Of a DNA stretch of 64,000 bases, positions 42,321-51,946 are shown piece by piece. The position numbers and the translations under genes are program-made. The stretch comes from Flavobacteriia bacterium (GTDB lineage: Bacteria > Bacteroidota > Bacteroidia > Flavobacteriales > Weeksellaceae): contig JAECQR010000001.1 in assembly GCA_015999765.1 (NCBI GenBank), forward strand, positions 310,001 to 374,000, given 5' to 3'. The stretch's first letter is position 1; every line of letters begins with the position of its first letter. The notes beneath the pieces are model-generated. The model was not told the origin of the DNA and made no database searches. It was given only the letters and a program-made list of their open reading frames with translations.

Positions 42321-42833
42321 ATGAAAAAGATTTTATTTATACTCATCACCGTAATTACTGGCTCGCAACTAAGTTATGCGCAGGAACAGAAATACGACTG
42401 GAAAAAGATGAAACCCGAACAACGAAAAGAAATCATCCAGAAAATGAGTCCTCAGGAAAAAATGTTACTTTTGAAACAGTTCCGCGAAAACATGATGGTT
42501 TCAGAATTAGAGGTTGCTCAGAATGACCAAACTGAATTCAAGACCCTTTATGCTGAATATCAGGAAAAGCAGAACAACATTAAAAGCAGATTCAAGCCAA
42601 GCGAAGATTACGACAACATGAGCGATGAAGAAGCTACCAAACAACTTAATGAAAGTTTCGATGTTGGGCAGCAACTTTTAGATAACAGAAAAATATACGC
42701 GCAAAAATTCCTGAAAGTCCTAAAACCACAACAGGTTTTACAGATGTACCAAACCGAAGGAAAAATGCGAAGCAAAATATTAGACAAAAAACAAGACGGG
42801 CGATCCAACAGCCCGCAGAGCAGGCGACCATAA
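42321..42833 (+). CDS. Periplasmic Spy/CpxP-like helical protein
   Basis: A 170-residue protein with signal peptide MKKILFILITVITGSQLSYAQ. The mature part is nearly all helical, with KMKPEQRKEIIQKMSPQEKMLLLKQF, ELEVAQNDQTEFKTLYAEYQEK and AQKFLKVLKPQQVLQMYQTE. The K-x-L-x-P-x-Q-x-x-x-M type end and length recall LTxxQ/Spy chaperones and zinc-resistance sensors. Family membership is by pattern only. It is third in the ECF sigma unit and is followed by a strong terminator, so a role as stress sensor or chaperone is likely but unproved. Confidence 0.8.
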   Translation: MKKILFILITVITGSQLSYAQEQKYDWKKMKPEQRKEIIQKMSPQEKMLLLKQFRENMMVSELEVAQNDQTEFKTLYAEYQEKQNNIKSRFKPSEDYDNMSDEEATKQLNESFDVGQQLLDNRKIYAQKFLKVLKPQQVLQMYQTEGKMRSKILDKKQDGRSNSPQSRRP

Positions 42834-42857
42834 TAGTTTATTTTTTTAATGTTTGAG

Positions 42858-42897
42858 CGACCTCTACAAATTATTTTGCAGAGGTCGTTCTTTTTTT
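42858..42897 (+). terminator. Terminator of the ECF sigma unit
   Basis: A 13-bp stem with one mismatch (CGACCTCTaCAAA against TTTGcAGAGGTCG) and a TTAT loop is followed by TTCTTTTTTT. Confidence 0.88.
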
Positions 42898-42933
42898 GTG
42901 GCGATCCCCTCGCCGCCGTAAAAATCCAATTCC

Positions 42934-43014
42934 GGGGTCGGGCTATACGCTGCAACTCCTCACGCAACAACAATCCCACCGCTGTTGCGGGGTTTCCGCT
43001 GCTATCCCTATCGC
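42934..43014 (-). repeat. REP-like intergenic repeat, copy 3 (diverged, reverse)
   Basis: The plus strand reads GGGGTCGGGCTATACGCTGC, then an inner hairpin (CGCAACA/TGTTGCG around ACAATCCCACCGC), then GGGTTTCCGCTGCTATCCCTA. Read in reverse, the outer parts have the same plan as copies 1 and 2: an A/G-GCGGAAA-type left half-site and a GCAGCG-TA-AGC right half-site facing a central hairpin. It fills the gap between the sigma-unit terminator and the lepA promoter. Relation to the other copies is suggestive rather than certain. Confidence 0.55.
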
Positions 43015-43058
43015 AAATACAGCATTGAAATAGTAAGAAAAATTCCGGTAAAAAACAC

Positions 43059-43066
43059 TAAATTTG
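43059..43066 (+). promoter_or_regulatory. Candidate lepA -7 element (TAAATTTG)
   Basis: TAAATTTG matches TAnnTTTG 20 bp before the ATG at 43087. It shows that the upstream in-frame ATG at 42985 cannot be the start used from this promoter. Confidence 0.6.
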
Positions 43067-43086
43067 CCAACTATCTAGAATATTCA

Positions 43087-44883
43087 ATGAAAAACATACG
43101 AAACTTTTGCATTATTGCACATATCGACCACGGGAAATCAACTCTCGCAGACCGGCTTTTGGAATATACCGGAACCGTGACACAGCGGGAACTGCAGTCG
43201 CAGACCCTGGACGACATGGACCTCGAGAAAGAACGCGGAATTACCATAAAATCCCACGCCATCCAGATGGATTATGAACTGAACGGCGAAAAATTCATTC
43301 TCAACCTTATCGATACACCGGGACACGTAGATTTTTCCTACGAAGTTTCGCGTTCAATCGCTGCCTGTGAAGGCGCGCTTCTTATTGTAGATGCTGCGCA
43401 AAGCATTCAGGCACAGACGATAAGTAATTTATATTTAGCTTTAGAGAATGATTTAACCATCATCCCGATTCTTAATAAAATCGATCTACCTTCCGCAAAT
43501 CCTGAAGAAGTTACCGATGAGATCATGAACCTGATCGGTTGCGAGTACGAAGATGTTTTGCGCGTTTCCGGAAAAACGGGTGAAGGTGTTCACGATCTAC
43601 TCGAGCAGATTGTAAAAAGAATTCCAGCTCCTGTTGGAGATCCTGATGCACCTTTACAGGCTTTAGTTTTCGATTCTGTTTATAATCCCTTCCGCGGAAT
43701 TGAAGCTTATTTCAAAGTTGTGAATGGCAGCATCAAGAAAGGCCAGCGCATCAAATTTATGGCGACAGGGAAAATGTATGAAGCTGATGAGGTAGGAACA
43801 TTAAAATTAAAGCAGTCACCGAAAAAAGAAATTCTGACAGGAGATGTAGGTTATATTATTTCAGGGATTAAAGATGCCAGAGAAGTAAAAGTAGGAGATA
43901 CCATCACCACTTTTGAAAATGGTGCAGCCGCAGCAATTGAAGGTTTTGAAGAAGTGAAACCAATGGTTTTCGCGGGAATTTATCCCATTGAAGCTGAAGA
44001 TTTTGAGGAACTGAGATTTTCCCTGGAGAAATTAAGACTGAATGATGCTTCACTGGTTTTCGAACCGGAAAGCTCCGCAGCTCTTGGTTTTGGTTTCCGT
44101 TGCGGATTCCTCGGTATGCTCCACATGGAAATTGTTCAGGAAAGACTCGACAGAGAATTTAATATGGACGTGATCACCACCGTTCCCAACGTTTCTTACC
44201 ACGGATATACCAAAAAAGATCCGGACAAAATGATCCTCATCAATAACCCGTCGGAAATGACGGATCCGATGATGCTGGATCGCGTGGAAGAACCCTTTAT
44301 AAAAGCGTCAATCATTACCAAATCCGATTTCGTGGGTGCGGTAATGACCTTATGTATCGAAAAACGTGGCGAAATCGTTAACCAGAGTTATCTGACTTCA
44401 GAAAGGGTAGAACTCGTATTCAATATGCCTTTGGCGGAAGTGGTATTCGATTTTTATGACCGTTTGAAGTCTATTTCCAAGGGTTATGCGTCATTTGATT
44501 ATCATCCGATTGGTTTCCGTGCTTCTAAACTGGTGAAGATGGACATCCTGATCAACGGAGACATGGTAGATGCACTTTCTTCGTTAATTCACGATTCCAA
44601 CGCTTATTATATCGGTAAAAGAATGTGTGAAAAACTTCGGGAATTGATTCCGAGACAGCAGTTCGATATCGCTGTTCAGGCAGCTCTTGGTGCTAAAGTT
44701 ATCGCCAGAGAAACGATCAAAGCTTTAAGAAAAGACGTTACCGCAAAATGTTACGGAGGAGATATTTCTCGAAAGCGTAAACTCCTTGAAAAGCAGAAAG
44801 AAGGAAAGAAAAAGATGAAACAGATTGGTAGAGTAGAAGTTCCGCAATCTGCATTTATGGCGGTTCTGAAACTGAATGATTAG
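43087..44883 (+). CDS. lepA: Elongation factor 4 (LepA)
   Basis: A ribosome-dependent GTPase that promotes back-translocation or initiation fidelity. From the ATG chosen here it is 598 residues, the standard length, starting [20 protein letters not shown] with the G1 loop AHIDHGKS (10-17). [12 protein letters not shown] (G3) and NKIDLPSA (G4) follow, then beta-barrel and EF-G-like domains and the LepA-specific C-terminal domain with [24 protein letters not shown]. The frame is open further up to 42985, but that stretch contains the repeat element and promoter and adds no homology. Confidence 0.97.
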   Translation: MKNIRNFCIIAHIDHGKSTLADRLLEYTGTVTQRELQSQTLDDMDLEKERGITIKSHAIQMDYELNGEKFILNLIDTPGHVDFSYEVSRSIAACEGALLIVDAAQSIQAQTISNLYLALENDLTIIPILNKIDLPSANPEEVTDEIMNLIGCEYEDVLRVSGKTGEGVHDLLEQIVKRIPAPVGDPDAPLQALVFDSVYNPFRGIEAYFKVVNGSIKKGQRIKFMATGKMYEADEVGTLKLKQSPKKEILTGDVGYIISGIKDAREVKVGDTITTFENGAAAAIEGFEEVKPMVFAGIYPIEAEDFEELRFSLEKLRLNDASLVFEPESSAALGFGFRCGFLGMLHMEIVQERLDREFNMDVITTVPNVSYHGYTKKDPDKMILINNPSEMTDPMMLDRVEEPFIKASIITKSDFVGAVMTLCIEKRGEIVNQSYLTSERVELVFNMPLAEVVFDFYDRLKSISKGYASFDYHPIGFRASKLVKMDILINGDMVDALSSLIHDSNAYYIGKRMCEKLRELIPRQQFDIAVQAALGAKVIARETIKALRKDVTAKCYGGDISRKRKLLEKQKEGKKKMKQIGRVEVPQSAFMAVLKLND

Positions 44884-44891
44884 AAAAAAAT

Positions 44892-44932
44892 AACCTTTGG
44901 ACAGGCTTTTCGGCTATCCAAAGGTTTTTAAA
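44892..44932. terminator. Bidirectional terminator
   Basis: The stem AACCTTTGGA/TCCAAAGGTT with a 15-nt loop and A/T flanks lies between convergent lepA and the PEGA-type lipoprotein gene. Confidence 0.85.
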
Positions 44933-44933
44933 T

Positions 44934-45407
44934 TTAATTAGTGATAGCGCTAACTGCAAGTGTAGAAACGGCTGAGTTTGCAGTCTCAGACGGCGCCGGA
45001 GCATTCATCTCATCTTTTTTAACTTTTTTCGCAGCAACAGAATCCTGGTTAAAATCTACAAAATATGAATTGTCTGTATAATTCATCACTGAACCGGTTG
45101 CTACGTCGATCCCAATCCCAATGATGCCTCCAAGAAGAACATTAAGAATGGTAGTACCATTGAAATTTCGGTTGAGGTTTACATTTTTTGTAGGATAATT
45201 TTCAAGTTTATATTCTACATTTACGTTTGATAGAGATTTATTGAATGTGGCCACACACGGAGTTGTGCATTTTTCCTGACCTTTGTACAATACTTTTGCA
45301 CCGGAAGGCTCAGAAGCAAATGCAATTTTGGTATTTGTCCCGGTTAAAATGGTAGCACATGAAACGAAACTAAGTCCACATACTGCTAATAAGGCGATTT
45401 TCTTCAT
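44934..45407 (-). CDS. PEGA-domain-like lipoprotein of unknown function
   Basis: A 157-residue lipoprotein, with lipobox FVSC and Cys17 at the end of its signal peptide. Residues 25-80 resemble a PEGA-type beta domain (TKIAFASEPSGAKVLYKGQEKCTTPCVATF) with two nearby Cys, Cys47 and Cys51, that could pair. A Gly/Ile-rich hydrophobic segment follows (about 87-106, ILNVLLGGIIGIGIDVATG), then a polar tail. Similar small proteins occur in Gram-negative envelopes, and the function is unknown. It is transcribed alone. Confidence 0.82.
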   Translation of the reverse strand: MKKIALLAVCGLSFVSCATILTGTNTKIAFASEPSGAKVLYKGQEKCTTPCVATFNKSLSNVNVEYKLENYPTKNVNLNRNFNGTTILNVLLGGIIGIGIDVATGSVMNYTDNSYFVDFNQDSVAAKKVKKDEMNAPAPSETANSAVSTLAVSAITN

Positions 45408-45472
45408 ATAATTTAATTATGGGGTTAAGGTGCTAAAGTATTAAAATTTTAACAATATTTAAGAAAATAAAT

Positions 45473-47188
45473 ATGAAATTAAAAAAGTTTCTCTGTAGTT
45501 TTTTTATTGGCGGTAGTTTTTTAATCAACACGCTGTCTGCGCAGAATAAATTTTCCACACCTTACGAAAAAGGCGACGGCAACCAAACCGTTACTTATGA
45601 GAAAATGGTGAAATTTTATAACGACCTCGATCAGAATTTTGAAGATATTTCCATTGAGAATTTCGGAAAAGATGATAACGGCGAACCCATAAAAGTCGTC
45701 GTTTTTAATCTATCCAAAAATAAAAACAATCCTGTAATCCTTATCAACAACGGAATTCATCCCGGCGAACCCGATGGAATTGATGCCACGATGATGCTCA
45801 TGCGTGATTTGGCAATGGGCAAAATTTCGGCAAAAAACCTTAAGATTGCTGCGATTCAATCCTATAACATTTCTGGGATGTTGAGACGGGGAAAATTCAG
45901 CCGCGCGAACCAAAACGGCCCGGAAGAATACGGTTTTCGGGGTAATGCAAGAAACTACGATTTAAACAGAGACTTTATTAAGAATGATTCTGAAAATGCC
46001 AAGACTTTCCAGAATATATTTCAGCATTTTAAACCGATTTATTTCATTGATAATCATGTAAGTAACGGAGCAGATTATCAATACCTTTTCACGTATATTT
46101 CTACCAATAAAGAGCGTTTGGGCAGTAAATTGGGAAATTATTTTAACGATAAGATGCAACCGGAAATCCTGCAGCACATTGAGAAAAAAGGAATTCTAAC
46201 CACACCTTACGTCAATATTCATGGTGATTCTCCGGATGAGGGTTTTCCTGCATTTATGGACTCCCCACGTTATGCGACGGGATATACGACGCTTTTTAAT
46301 ACGATGGGAACGGTAGCCGAAACGCATATGTTGAAGCCTTATACCGAAAGAGTCCGTGCGACTTACGAGTATATGCTGAGCTCAATTAATTTCGCCCAGA
46401 AAAACGCAAAAGAAATCCAGAAGAAAATGGCGGAAAGTTTTGCGGAATATCAGCCCGGAATGAAATACGCTCTGCAGTGGAAATTGGATGAAACCAGATA
46501 TCAGCTTATTGATTTCAAAGGATATGAAGCCGGAAAAAAAACGAGCGGAGTTTCCGGAAAACCTCGTCTGTACTATGACAGGACGAAACCTTTTACCCGA
46601 AAAGTAAAATTCTTTAATGAATATAAACCGACGAAATCAGTAACGATTCCAAGATATTATGTCATTCCTAAATCCGAAAATAAAGTGATTGAATACCTCA
46701 CAAGAAATAACATTGCCATTAAGGAAATTGCCCGGGATTCGGCGATTACTGTTGAGCTTTACCGCATTGCAGACTACAAAACTGTAAAAAACCCGTACGA
46801 AGGTCATTACCTGCATTACGAAACCAAAACGGAATCTGAGTTTAAAAACGTAAACATAAGAAAGGGAGATTTTCTGGTTTCCACGAAACAAGATGGTGTG
46901 AAATACCTATTAGAAACTCTGGAACCGGAAGCGACAGACTCGTTCTTTAACTGGAATTTCTTTGATGCAATTCTTGGGCAGAAAGAATATTTTTCAGATT
47001 ATGTCTTTGAAGACACTGCGGCTGAACTCTTAAAAAACAACCAGGTTTTAAGAACCGCTTTCGAACTTGAAAAAATTTCAAATCCAGAGTTCGCAAAAGA
47101 CGGAAAAGCACAGCTGGAATGGATTTACCGTAATTCGGAGTATTATGAGGGATCAGTTGGATTATATCCAATTTTCCGGATTAAGTAA
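45473..47188 (+). CDS. Exported M14-family zinc carboxypeptidase
   Basis: A 571-residue exported metallopeptidase. The signal peptide covers about 1-23 (LINTLSAQ). The peptidase domain has the zinc motif HPGEPDG with His96 and Glu99, the substrate-binding RNYDLNRDFIKND (Asn-Arg), and the third ligand in IDNHVSNGADYQY. LFNTMGTVAETHM probably holds the catalytic Glu. The C-terminal 200 residues are beta-rich and may form an added domain. No type IX sorting domain is visible at the end. The substrate is unknown. It stands alone and converges with the cupin gene. Confidence 0.9.
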   Translation: MKLKKFLCSFFIGGSFLINTLSAQNKFSTPYEKGDGNQTVTYEKMVKFYNDLDQNFEDISIENFGKDDNGEPIKVVVFNLSKNKNNPVILINNGIHPGEPDGIDATMMLMRDLAMGKISAKNLKIAAIQSYNISGMLRRGKFSRANQNGPEEYGFRGNARNYDLNRDFIKNDSENAKTFQNIFQHFKPIYFIDNHVSNGADYQYLFTYISTNKERLGSKLGNYFNDKMQPEILQHIEKKGILTTPYVNIHGDSPDEGFPAFMDSPRYATGYTTLFNTMGTVAETHMLKPYTERVRATYEYMLSSINFAQKNAKEIQKKMAESFAEYQPGMKYALQWKLDETRYQLIDFKGYEAGKKTSGVSGKPRLYYDRTKPFTRKVKFFNEYKPTKSVTIPRYYVIPKSENKVIEYLTRNNIAIKEIARDSAITVELYRIADYKTVKNPYEGHYLHYETKTESEFKNVNIRKGDFLVSTKQDGVKYLLETLEPEATDSFFNWNFFDAILGQKEYFSDYVFEDTAAELLKNNQVLRTAFELEKISNPEFAKDGKAQLEWIYRNSEYYEGSVGLYPIFRIK

Positions 47189-47192
47189 GAAG

Positions 47193-47222
47193 AAAGGCAA
47201 ACGTTTAAGTTTGCCTTTTTTA
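47193..47222. terminator. Bidirectional terminator
   Basis: The stem AAAGGCAAAC/GTTTGCCTTT with a 6-nt loop and a T-run lies between convergent genes. Confidence 0.85.
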
Positions 47223-47230
47223 ACATATAT

Positions 47231-48112
47231 TTATTTTGGAAGCCCTTTTTTCAGTGCGTAATTTGCTCTTTCAATGGCTTTTTTCTCTTTCCAGTCCATA
47301 TATCTTTTTTTGAATCTTGCTTTCATAAAGTTGTCAAAATTTCTTTGAACCGTTAAATTCCAAAGCGAATGTGCTTTTACTGCCCAGGACTTGTCCCACG
47401 CTCTGAGTGAGATGGAAAAACTTCCGTCCAGATATTTCATCCAGTGCCACCATCCAGTCGGCATGAACAGCGTGTCGCCATGTTCCAGAAAACACTCAAT
47501 TCCCTCAACACCGTTTAAAGCAGGAAATTTTTCAAAATCAGGGTTTGCAATATCGTAATCTTCCAGCGCATAGGTGGCATAAGGAATTTGGTAAAGTCTG
47601 TCTTTCCACTTATTATCGAAGAGAAGAACATGTTTTCTGCCGTTAAAATGGGTATGGAAAATATGCGCCATATCAATGTCATAATGAAGGAAAGTTACCG
47701 AGCCTTTTCCGCCGAAAAACATATTGGGATACTTGTCGAGAAAGCCGCCCATCAATTCTTTAGGCGAGAGATAATCTGCTAAAAGTTTAGGCGCAGATTT
47801 AATGGGATCAAAGAGAAAAATCCGCAGATCGGTAGGTTCTCTCTGTATCAGATCGATATAATCACCGAATTTCATTTTCGCTGCGGAAGCATTAATGGGT
47901 GCAGACGGATCGGCTTTAGAAGAATCATACAGCGGAACTTCAACATCTCCCACGGTTTCCTTCATATATTCCATCGTCCATTTCTGGTAGGCCGGCCAGT
48001 TTTTGGCCATATTACGAATGACCACCGGCTTGCGTGAAAGCAGATATTTTTTTCGGAAATCTTCCTGAGAAATGTCTTCTACAACATCGATAGGCGTTAA
48101 ATGTAATCCCAT
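47231..48112 (-). CDS. Cupin_8/JmjC-like Fe(II)-dependent oxygenase
   Basis: A 293-residue protein of the JmjC/cupin_8 type, probable Fe(II) and 2-oxoglutarate dependent oxygenases. Marks are KPVVIRNMAKNWPAYQKWTMEYM near the start, the metal motif His-x-Asp in FLHYDID with the following FNGRKHVLLFDN, and the distal His in FMPTGWWHWMKYLD. In this family such proteins hydroxylate proteins or RNA-related partners, but the target here is unknown. There is no signal peptide. It is a single leftward gene with its own promoter-like word. Confidence 0.88.
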   Translation of the reverse strand: MGLHLTPIDVVEDISQEDFRKKYLLSRKPVVIRNMAKNWPAYQKWTMEYMKETVGDVEVPLYDSSKADPSAPINASAAKMKFGDYIDLIQREPTDLRIFLFDPIKSAPKLLADYLSPKELMGGFLDKYPNMFFGGKGSVTFLHYDIDMAHIFHTHFNGRKHVLLFDNKWKDRLYQIPYATYALEDYDIANPDFEKFPALNGVEGIECFLEHGDTLFMPTGWWHWMKYLDGSFSISLRAWDKSWAVKAHSLWNLTVQRNFDNFMKARFKKRYMDWKEKKAIERANYALKKGLPK

Positions 48113-48132
48113 ATAAGGCGTATTTTAGTGAG

Positions 48133-48140
48133 CAAAATTA
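48133..48140 (-). promoter_or_regulatory. Candidate -7 element of the cupin_8 gene
   Basis: Minus-strand TAATTTTG matches TAnnTTTG 21 bp upstream of the ATG at 48112. Confidence 0.5.
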
Positions 48141-48279
48141 GGTAAAAAGTAGTCTAAATATTAAAATATTGCGATATTTTATTCAATACATGCAACCGCT
48201 TAATTGTTGTTGCGATATCTGACAGTTTCACAATTTGTAACAAAAACTGTGAAAGGAATACTAATTTTAAAAAACTTTC

Positions 48280-51006
48280 ATGAAATTTTACACTTCCCTT
48301 TTTCTCATTTTTGTATTTTCAGCAGTTGCTTTTGGCCAGACAACCGTTTCCGGAAAAATTACTGATTCTGATGGGCAGCCGGTTCCCAGCGCAAGTGTAA
48401 CCATTGAAGAACAGGGAAAAGACGCTATTATGGCGTTTTCGATTTCCAATTCCAAAGGGGAATATAAAGTCACGTTTACTTCAGCTGACGGAAATGTTGA
48501 TTTAAAAATAAAAGCCTTTAACCAAAAGCCGCTCTTAAAATCGATCAAAAACGACAATCAAAACCTGAACTTCAGTCTGGAATCAGATGCCACAGAAATT
48601 AAAGAAGTAAAACTCAAAACTAAACTTATTACCAAAAAAGGGGATACCATTTCTTATGATTTAAAAGCATTTGAAAGCAAGGCAGACAGAACTTTAGCAG
48701 ATGTTTTAAAGAAAATCCCGGGAATCGAGGTGAATGGTGACGGTTCAGTTCTTTATCAGGGCGAACCGATCAACAAATTTTATGTCAATGGTAAAGATTT
48801 AATGGAAGGAGGGTACGGCACTGTAAATAATTCTTTACCTAAAGATGCCGTTCAGAAAGTGGAAGTGATGGAAAATCACCAGCCCGTAAAAATTCTGCAG
48901 GATAAAGTGCCTTCAGAAAATGCAGGTTTAAACGTGGTTTTAAAGAAATCAGTAACGATGACCGGCAGGGGAGAAGTGGGCGTAGGAATGGATCCATTGC
49001 TCTGGAACGTAAAACTCACACCCATGTTTTTCGGGCAGAAAAACCAGTGGGTCGTAAATTATAAAGCCAATAATAACGGCGAAAGTGTTGAAAAAGAAGG
49101 CAATCTTTTAGGTTTTGGCAACCGTTGGGAAGGTAGAAGAGGACAGGCAACGCCAAAATCATGGTTACGCGTGGAAACTGCCGATGTGCCTGATGTTCCG
49201 GAGAAACGATATTTAATGAATAATGTTCATTTCTTTTCAGCGAACGTTTTAACAACGCCTTTCAAAAGCAAAGACTGGGAACTGAAAGCTAGCGCGAGCT
49301 ACACGAACAACGCAATTGAAAGAACAGACAGCAAAACCGAAATCTACGAAGAGGGTTCATCAATTGTGCCATCGGGAGGAACTTATGTCGCCGAATCTGC
49401 CAATCATTTCTATACCAATGCCAGTAAAGGTGAATTAATTTTCACCAAAAACGCAAAGAAAGGATTCTTTAAAAATACCACAACCTGGAACGGCTCCTGG
49501 AATGATACCAATGCAACGATCAACAACCTTTTGCCGCCAGCAATCGGGACAAATACCCCAATAACCAAGTTCGGTAACCAGTTTTTGAATTCACCTTCGG
49601 GAGTTTTCCAGAATTCATTGAGTACGATTTTGCCGTGGAAAGAGAAACTTTTCAACGTGATGAGTTACGTCAGCTATCAGAAAGACCGCCAGACTATGGA
49701 TATTCTACCGGCCAGTTATGTAAATTCTACCGACAATTTTCCGCAGGCTAATAATTATGAATCGCTGAGACAGAACGCAGCATCGGAAACCTTTACCGCA
49801 AATCATTCGGCTTCGGTCGGCTTCAGTTATAAAAAATGGACATTTACACCGGAAGTAGGTTTGAATTTAGCGTTCAACAATCTGGAATCGCTTCTATCGG
49901 GATCTAATGGTTCAACTTATACCGGATTGGGACAAAGTTTTCAGAATGATACAGAATGGAATGAGATTCAACCTTATACTCAAGTAGGCATCAATTTCAA
50001 ATCAAACAATTTTAATCTGAGCCTTAATTTGCCTTACAATTTCTACGATATCACTTACAGGGATAATTTGCGCGGCAACAGTCTTCATACGACTAAATCT
50101 GTGCTGGAACCAAGTTTGTTTGCAAGTCTGGATTTTGCTTCGTTCTTTAAAATTTGGGCATTTGCGAGCCAGAACAATGATTTTGGGAACTTTGGGTTCC
50201 TGTATGAAGGTAAAATGCTTACATCGCCTTTAGGACTCACCCAACGGTATAATTACGAAAGCCCGATGATAATGCCGGAATACAGAAACAGTAACGTGGG
50301 ATCGAGATTAGAATACCGAAATCCGCTGAATAATTTATTTTTCAATGTTCGTTACAGTTATTCAGTGAACAAAAGAAATCTAATAGAGAGATTTTCGGGA
50401 GACGGTTTCAATTCATCATTGACATTACTTGCGCTAGATAACACCTCCGAAAGTCAAAGTGAAAGCGCTGAAATCGGTAAATATTTCCCGAAATTTAAAA
50501 CCAATACTTCGGTGAGTTTTTCAAATTCTGATTCTAAATCGTTCTCGTTTTTTAATCAGCTGCAAGAGTCGAAAATCAGCCGCCAGAATATGGGAATTAA
50601 ATTCAACAACACATACTTTTCGTGGCTAAGCGTTGATTATACAGCGACGCTAAACTGGGCGACACAAAAAAACACAAGTCAAAATTATATAAATAAAACT
50701 TCAGGATGGAATCACAATCTGGCAGCCTATGTCTATCCTTTCGAAAACCACACCATTGGTTTCTTCTGGGACGAAATTAATACTGAAGCCAAAAATCAGA
50801 GTTTTACAAACGCTTTTTACGATATTTCATACCAATATACCTGGGCAAAAAAGAAAATCGATTTTGAGATTAAATGGCTTAACATTGCTAATACTGATGT
50901 TTTCGAAAGAATTACTTATGATCCGCAATTCTTGCTGACTTCCGTTAGCTCAATTAGAATCCGCCCGAGCCAGGTGATGTTTACGGTAAAATTCAACTTT
51001 AAATAG
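48280..51006 (+). CDS. Large outer membrane beta-barrel protein (TonB-receptor-like)
   Basis: A 908-residue exported barrel protein. The signal peptide ends near residue 20 (AVAFGQ). A carboxypeptidase-regulatory-like domain fills about 20-100 (TTVSGKITDSDGQPVPSASVTI). A plug-like part follows (about 120-220, ADRTLADVLKKIPGIEVNGDGSVLYQGEPINKFYVNGKDL), and the rest is a barrel ending FTVKFNFK. This is the type often annotated as outer membrane beta-barrel protein or TonB-dependent receptor and often paired with GLPGLI genes, as it is here, 6 bp ahead of one. What it carries is unknown. Confidence 0.9.
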   Translation: MKFYTSLFLIFVFSAVAFGQTTVSGKITDSDGQPVPSASVTIEEQGKDAIMAFSISNSKGEYKVTFTSADGNVDLKIKAFNQKPLLKSIKNDNQNLNFSLESDATEIKEVKLKTKLITKKGDTISYDLKAFESKADRTLADVLKKIPGIEVNGDGSVLYQGEPINKFYVNGKDLMEGGYGTVNNSLPKDAVQKVEVMENHQPVKILQDKVPSENAGLNVVLKKSVTMTGRGEVGVGMDPLLWNVKLTPMFFGQKNQWVVNYKANNNGESVEKEGNLLGFGNRWEGRRGQATPKSWLRVETADVPDVPEKRYLMNNVHFFSANVLTTPFKSKDWELKASASYTNNAIERTDSKTEIYEEGSSIVPSGGTYVAESANHFYTNASKGELIFTKNAKKGFFKNTTTWNGSWNDTNATINNLLPPAIGTNTPITKFGNQFLNSPSGVFQNSLSTILPWKEKLFNVMSYVSYQKDRQTMDILPASYVNSTDNFPQANNYESLRQNAASETFTANHSASVGFSYKKWTFTPEVGLNLAFNNLESLLSGSNGSTYTGLGQSFQNDTEWNEIQPYTQVGINFKSNNFNLSLNLPYNFYDITYRDNLRGNSLHTTKSVLEPSLFASLDFASFFKIWAFASQNNDFGNFGFLYEGKMLTSPLGLTQRYNYESPMIMPEYRNSNVGSRLEYRNPLNNLFFNVRYSYSVNKRNLIERFSGDGFNSSLTLLALDNTSESQSESAEIGKYFPKFKTNTSVSFSNSDSKSFSFFNQLQESKISRQNMGIKFNNTYFSWLSVDYTATLNWATQKNTSQNYINKTSGWNHNLAAYVYPFENHTIGFFWDEINTEAKNQSFTNAFYDISYQYTWAKKKIDFEIKWLNIANTDVFERITYDPQFLLTSVSSIRIRPSQVMFTVKFNFK

Positions 51007-51012
51007 TGACAT

Positions 51013-51885
51013 ATGAAAAGATTAGCCGCTTTGTTTTTATTGGTTGGTTTGATGCTTTCGGCGCAGAATAACCGAGTGATCTATGAATATAAATTTGCAC
51101 CTGATTCTACCAAAACCGACAGTCTGAAAACTAAATGGATGTATCTCGACATCAGTAAAAAAGGATCGAAATTTTACAGCAAAAGCACTTTTGAAAGCGA
51201 TTCTATTGTTCAGGAAAGCATAAAGAAACAGTTGGCTTCCGGAACGAGAAATGTTTCAATCTCAAGACAGCGTCAGGGTGGGGAAATTAATTATGAAGTT
51301 GAAAAAAATTATCCGGACTATAAAACTTATTTAATTGCCAACATCGGAAACGATGCTTACAAAGTTTTAGAGGACCGCAAAATAAACTGGAAAATTTCGC
51401 CCGAAAAAAAACAGCTTGGTGAATTTAAAGTTCAAAAAGCAACCACAGATTTTGCCGGAAGAATGTGGATCGCCTGGTTCACCACAGATGTTCCTATTCA
51501 GGACGGACCTTATAAATTTTCGGGTTTGCCGGGTTTAATTGTTGAAATTTATGATCAGACAGGGAGCCACAAAATGGAACTTAAGGGATTAAAGAAAATT
51601 CAGGAAATTAAAACGGAAGAACTTAACACTCAAGGGAAAGATATTCCGTTCACCAGGAAAAAACCGCTTGAAGTAAACCGCCAGCAGTATGTGAAACAGC
51701 TGAAACAGTATGAAAATGATCCCGTGCAGGGCATGCGCGAATTACTTTCGCGTCCCAATTCGAAGGTAAAAATTAATATGGGTGGGAAAGAAATTTCTGA
51801 TCCTGCAGAAATCCTGCGCGCAATGGAGCAGAATGCAAAAGAAGAAATGGCCAGAAACAATAATAAAATTGAAAAGCAGCCATAA
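51013..51885 (+). CDS. GLPGLI family protein (first copy)
   Basis: A 290-residue exported protein with signal peptide MKRLAALFLLVGLMLSAQ. The family motif is present in full at residues 171-176 (KFSGLPGLIVEI), preceded by KATTDFAGRMWIAWFTTDVPIQDGPY. The central region is beta-rich and the C-terminal 80 residues are charged and helical. The family is restricted to Bacteroidota, typically sits beside TonB-receptor-like barrels and has no settled function. It starts 6 bp after the barrel gene and ends at a hairpin. Confidence 0.93.
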   Translation: MKRLAALFLLVGLMLSAQNNRVIYEYKFAPDSTKTDSLKTKWMYLDISKKGSKFYSKSTFESDSIVQESIKKQLASGTRNVSISRQRQGGEINYEVEKNYPDYKTYLIANIGNDAYKVLEDRKINWKISPEKKQLGEFKVQKATTDFAGRMWIAWFTTDVPIQDGPYKFSGLPGLIVEIYDQTGSHKMELKGLKKIQEIKTEELNTQGKDIPFTRKKPLEVNRQQYVKQLKQYENDPVQGMRELLSRPNSKVKINMGGKEISDPAEILRAMEQNAKEEMARNNNKIEKQP

Positions 51886-51886
51886 A

Positions 51887-51917
51887 AAACCGTTCTGTTT
51901 TCTGCAGAACGGTTTCC
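51887..51917. terminator. Bidirectional terminator
   Basis: The 11-bp stem AAACCGTTCTG/CAGAACGGTTT lies between the first GLPGLI gene and the leftward DinB gene. Confidence 0.85.
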
Positions 51918-51946
51918 ATCAATTTACTTAACGTATTAAAACTTAA

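Noticed and set aside
42985-43086. 34-residue N-terminal extension of LepA
   Set aside because: It covers the repeat element and the TAAATTTG promoter word. LepA homologues start at the [17 protein letters not shown] position.
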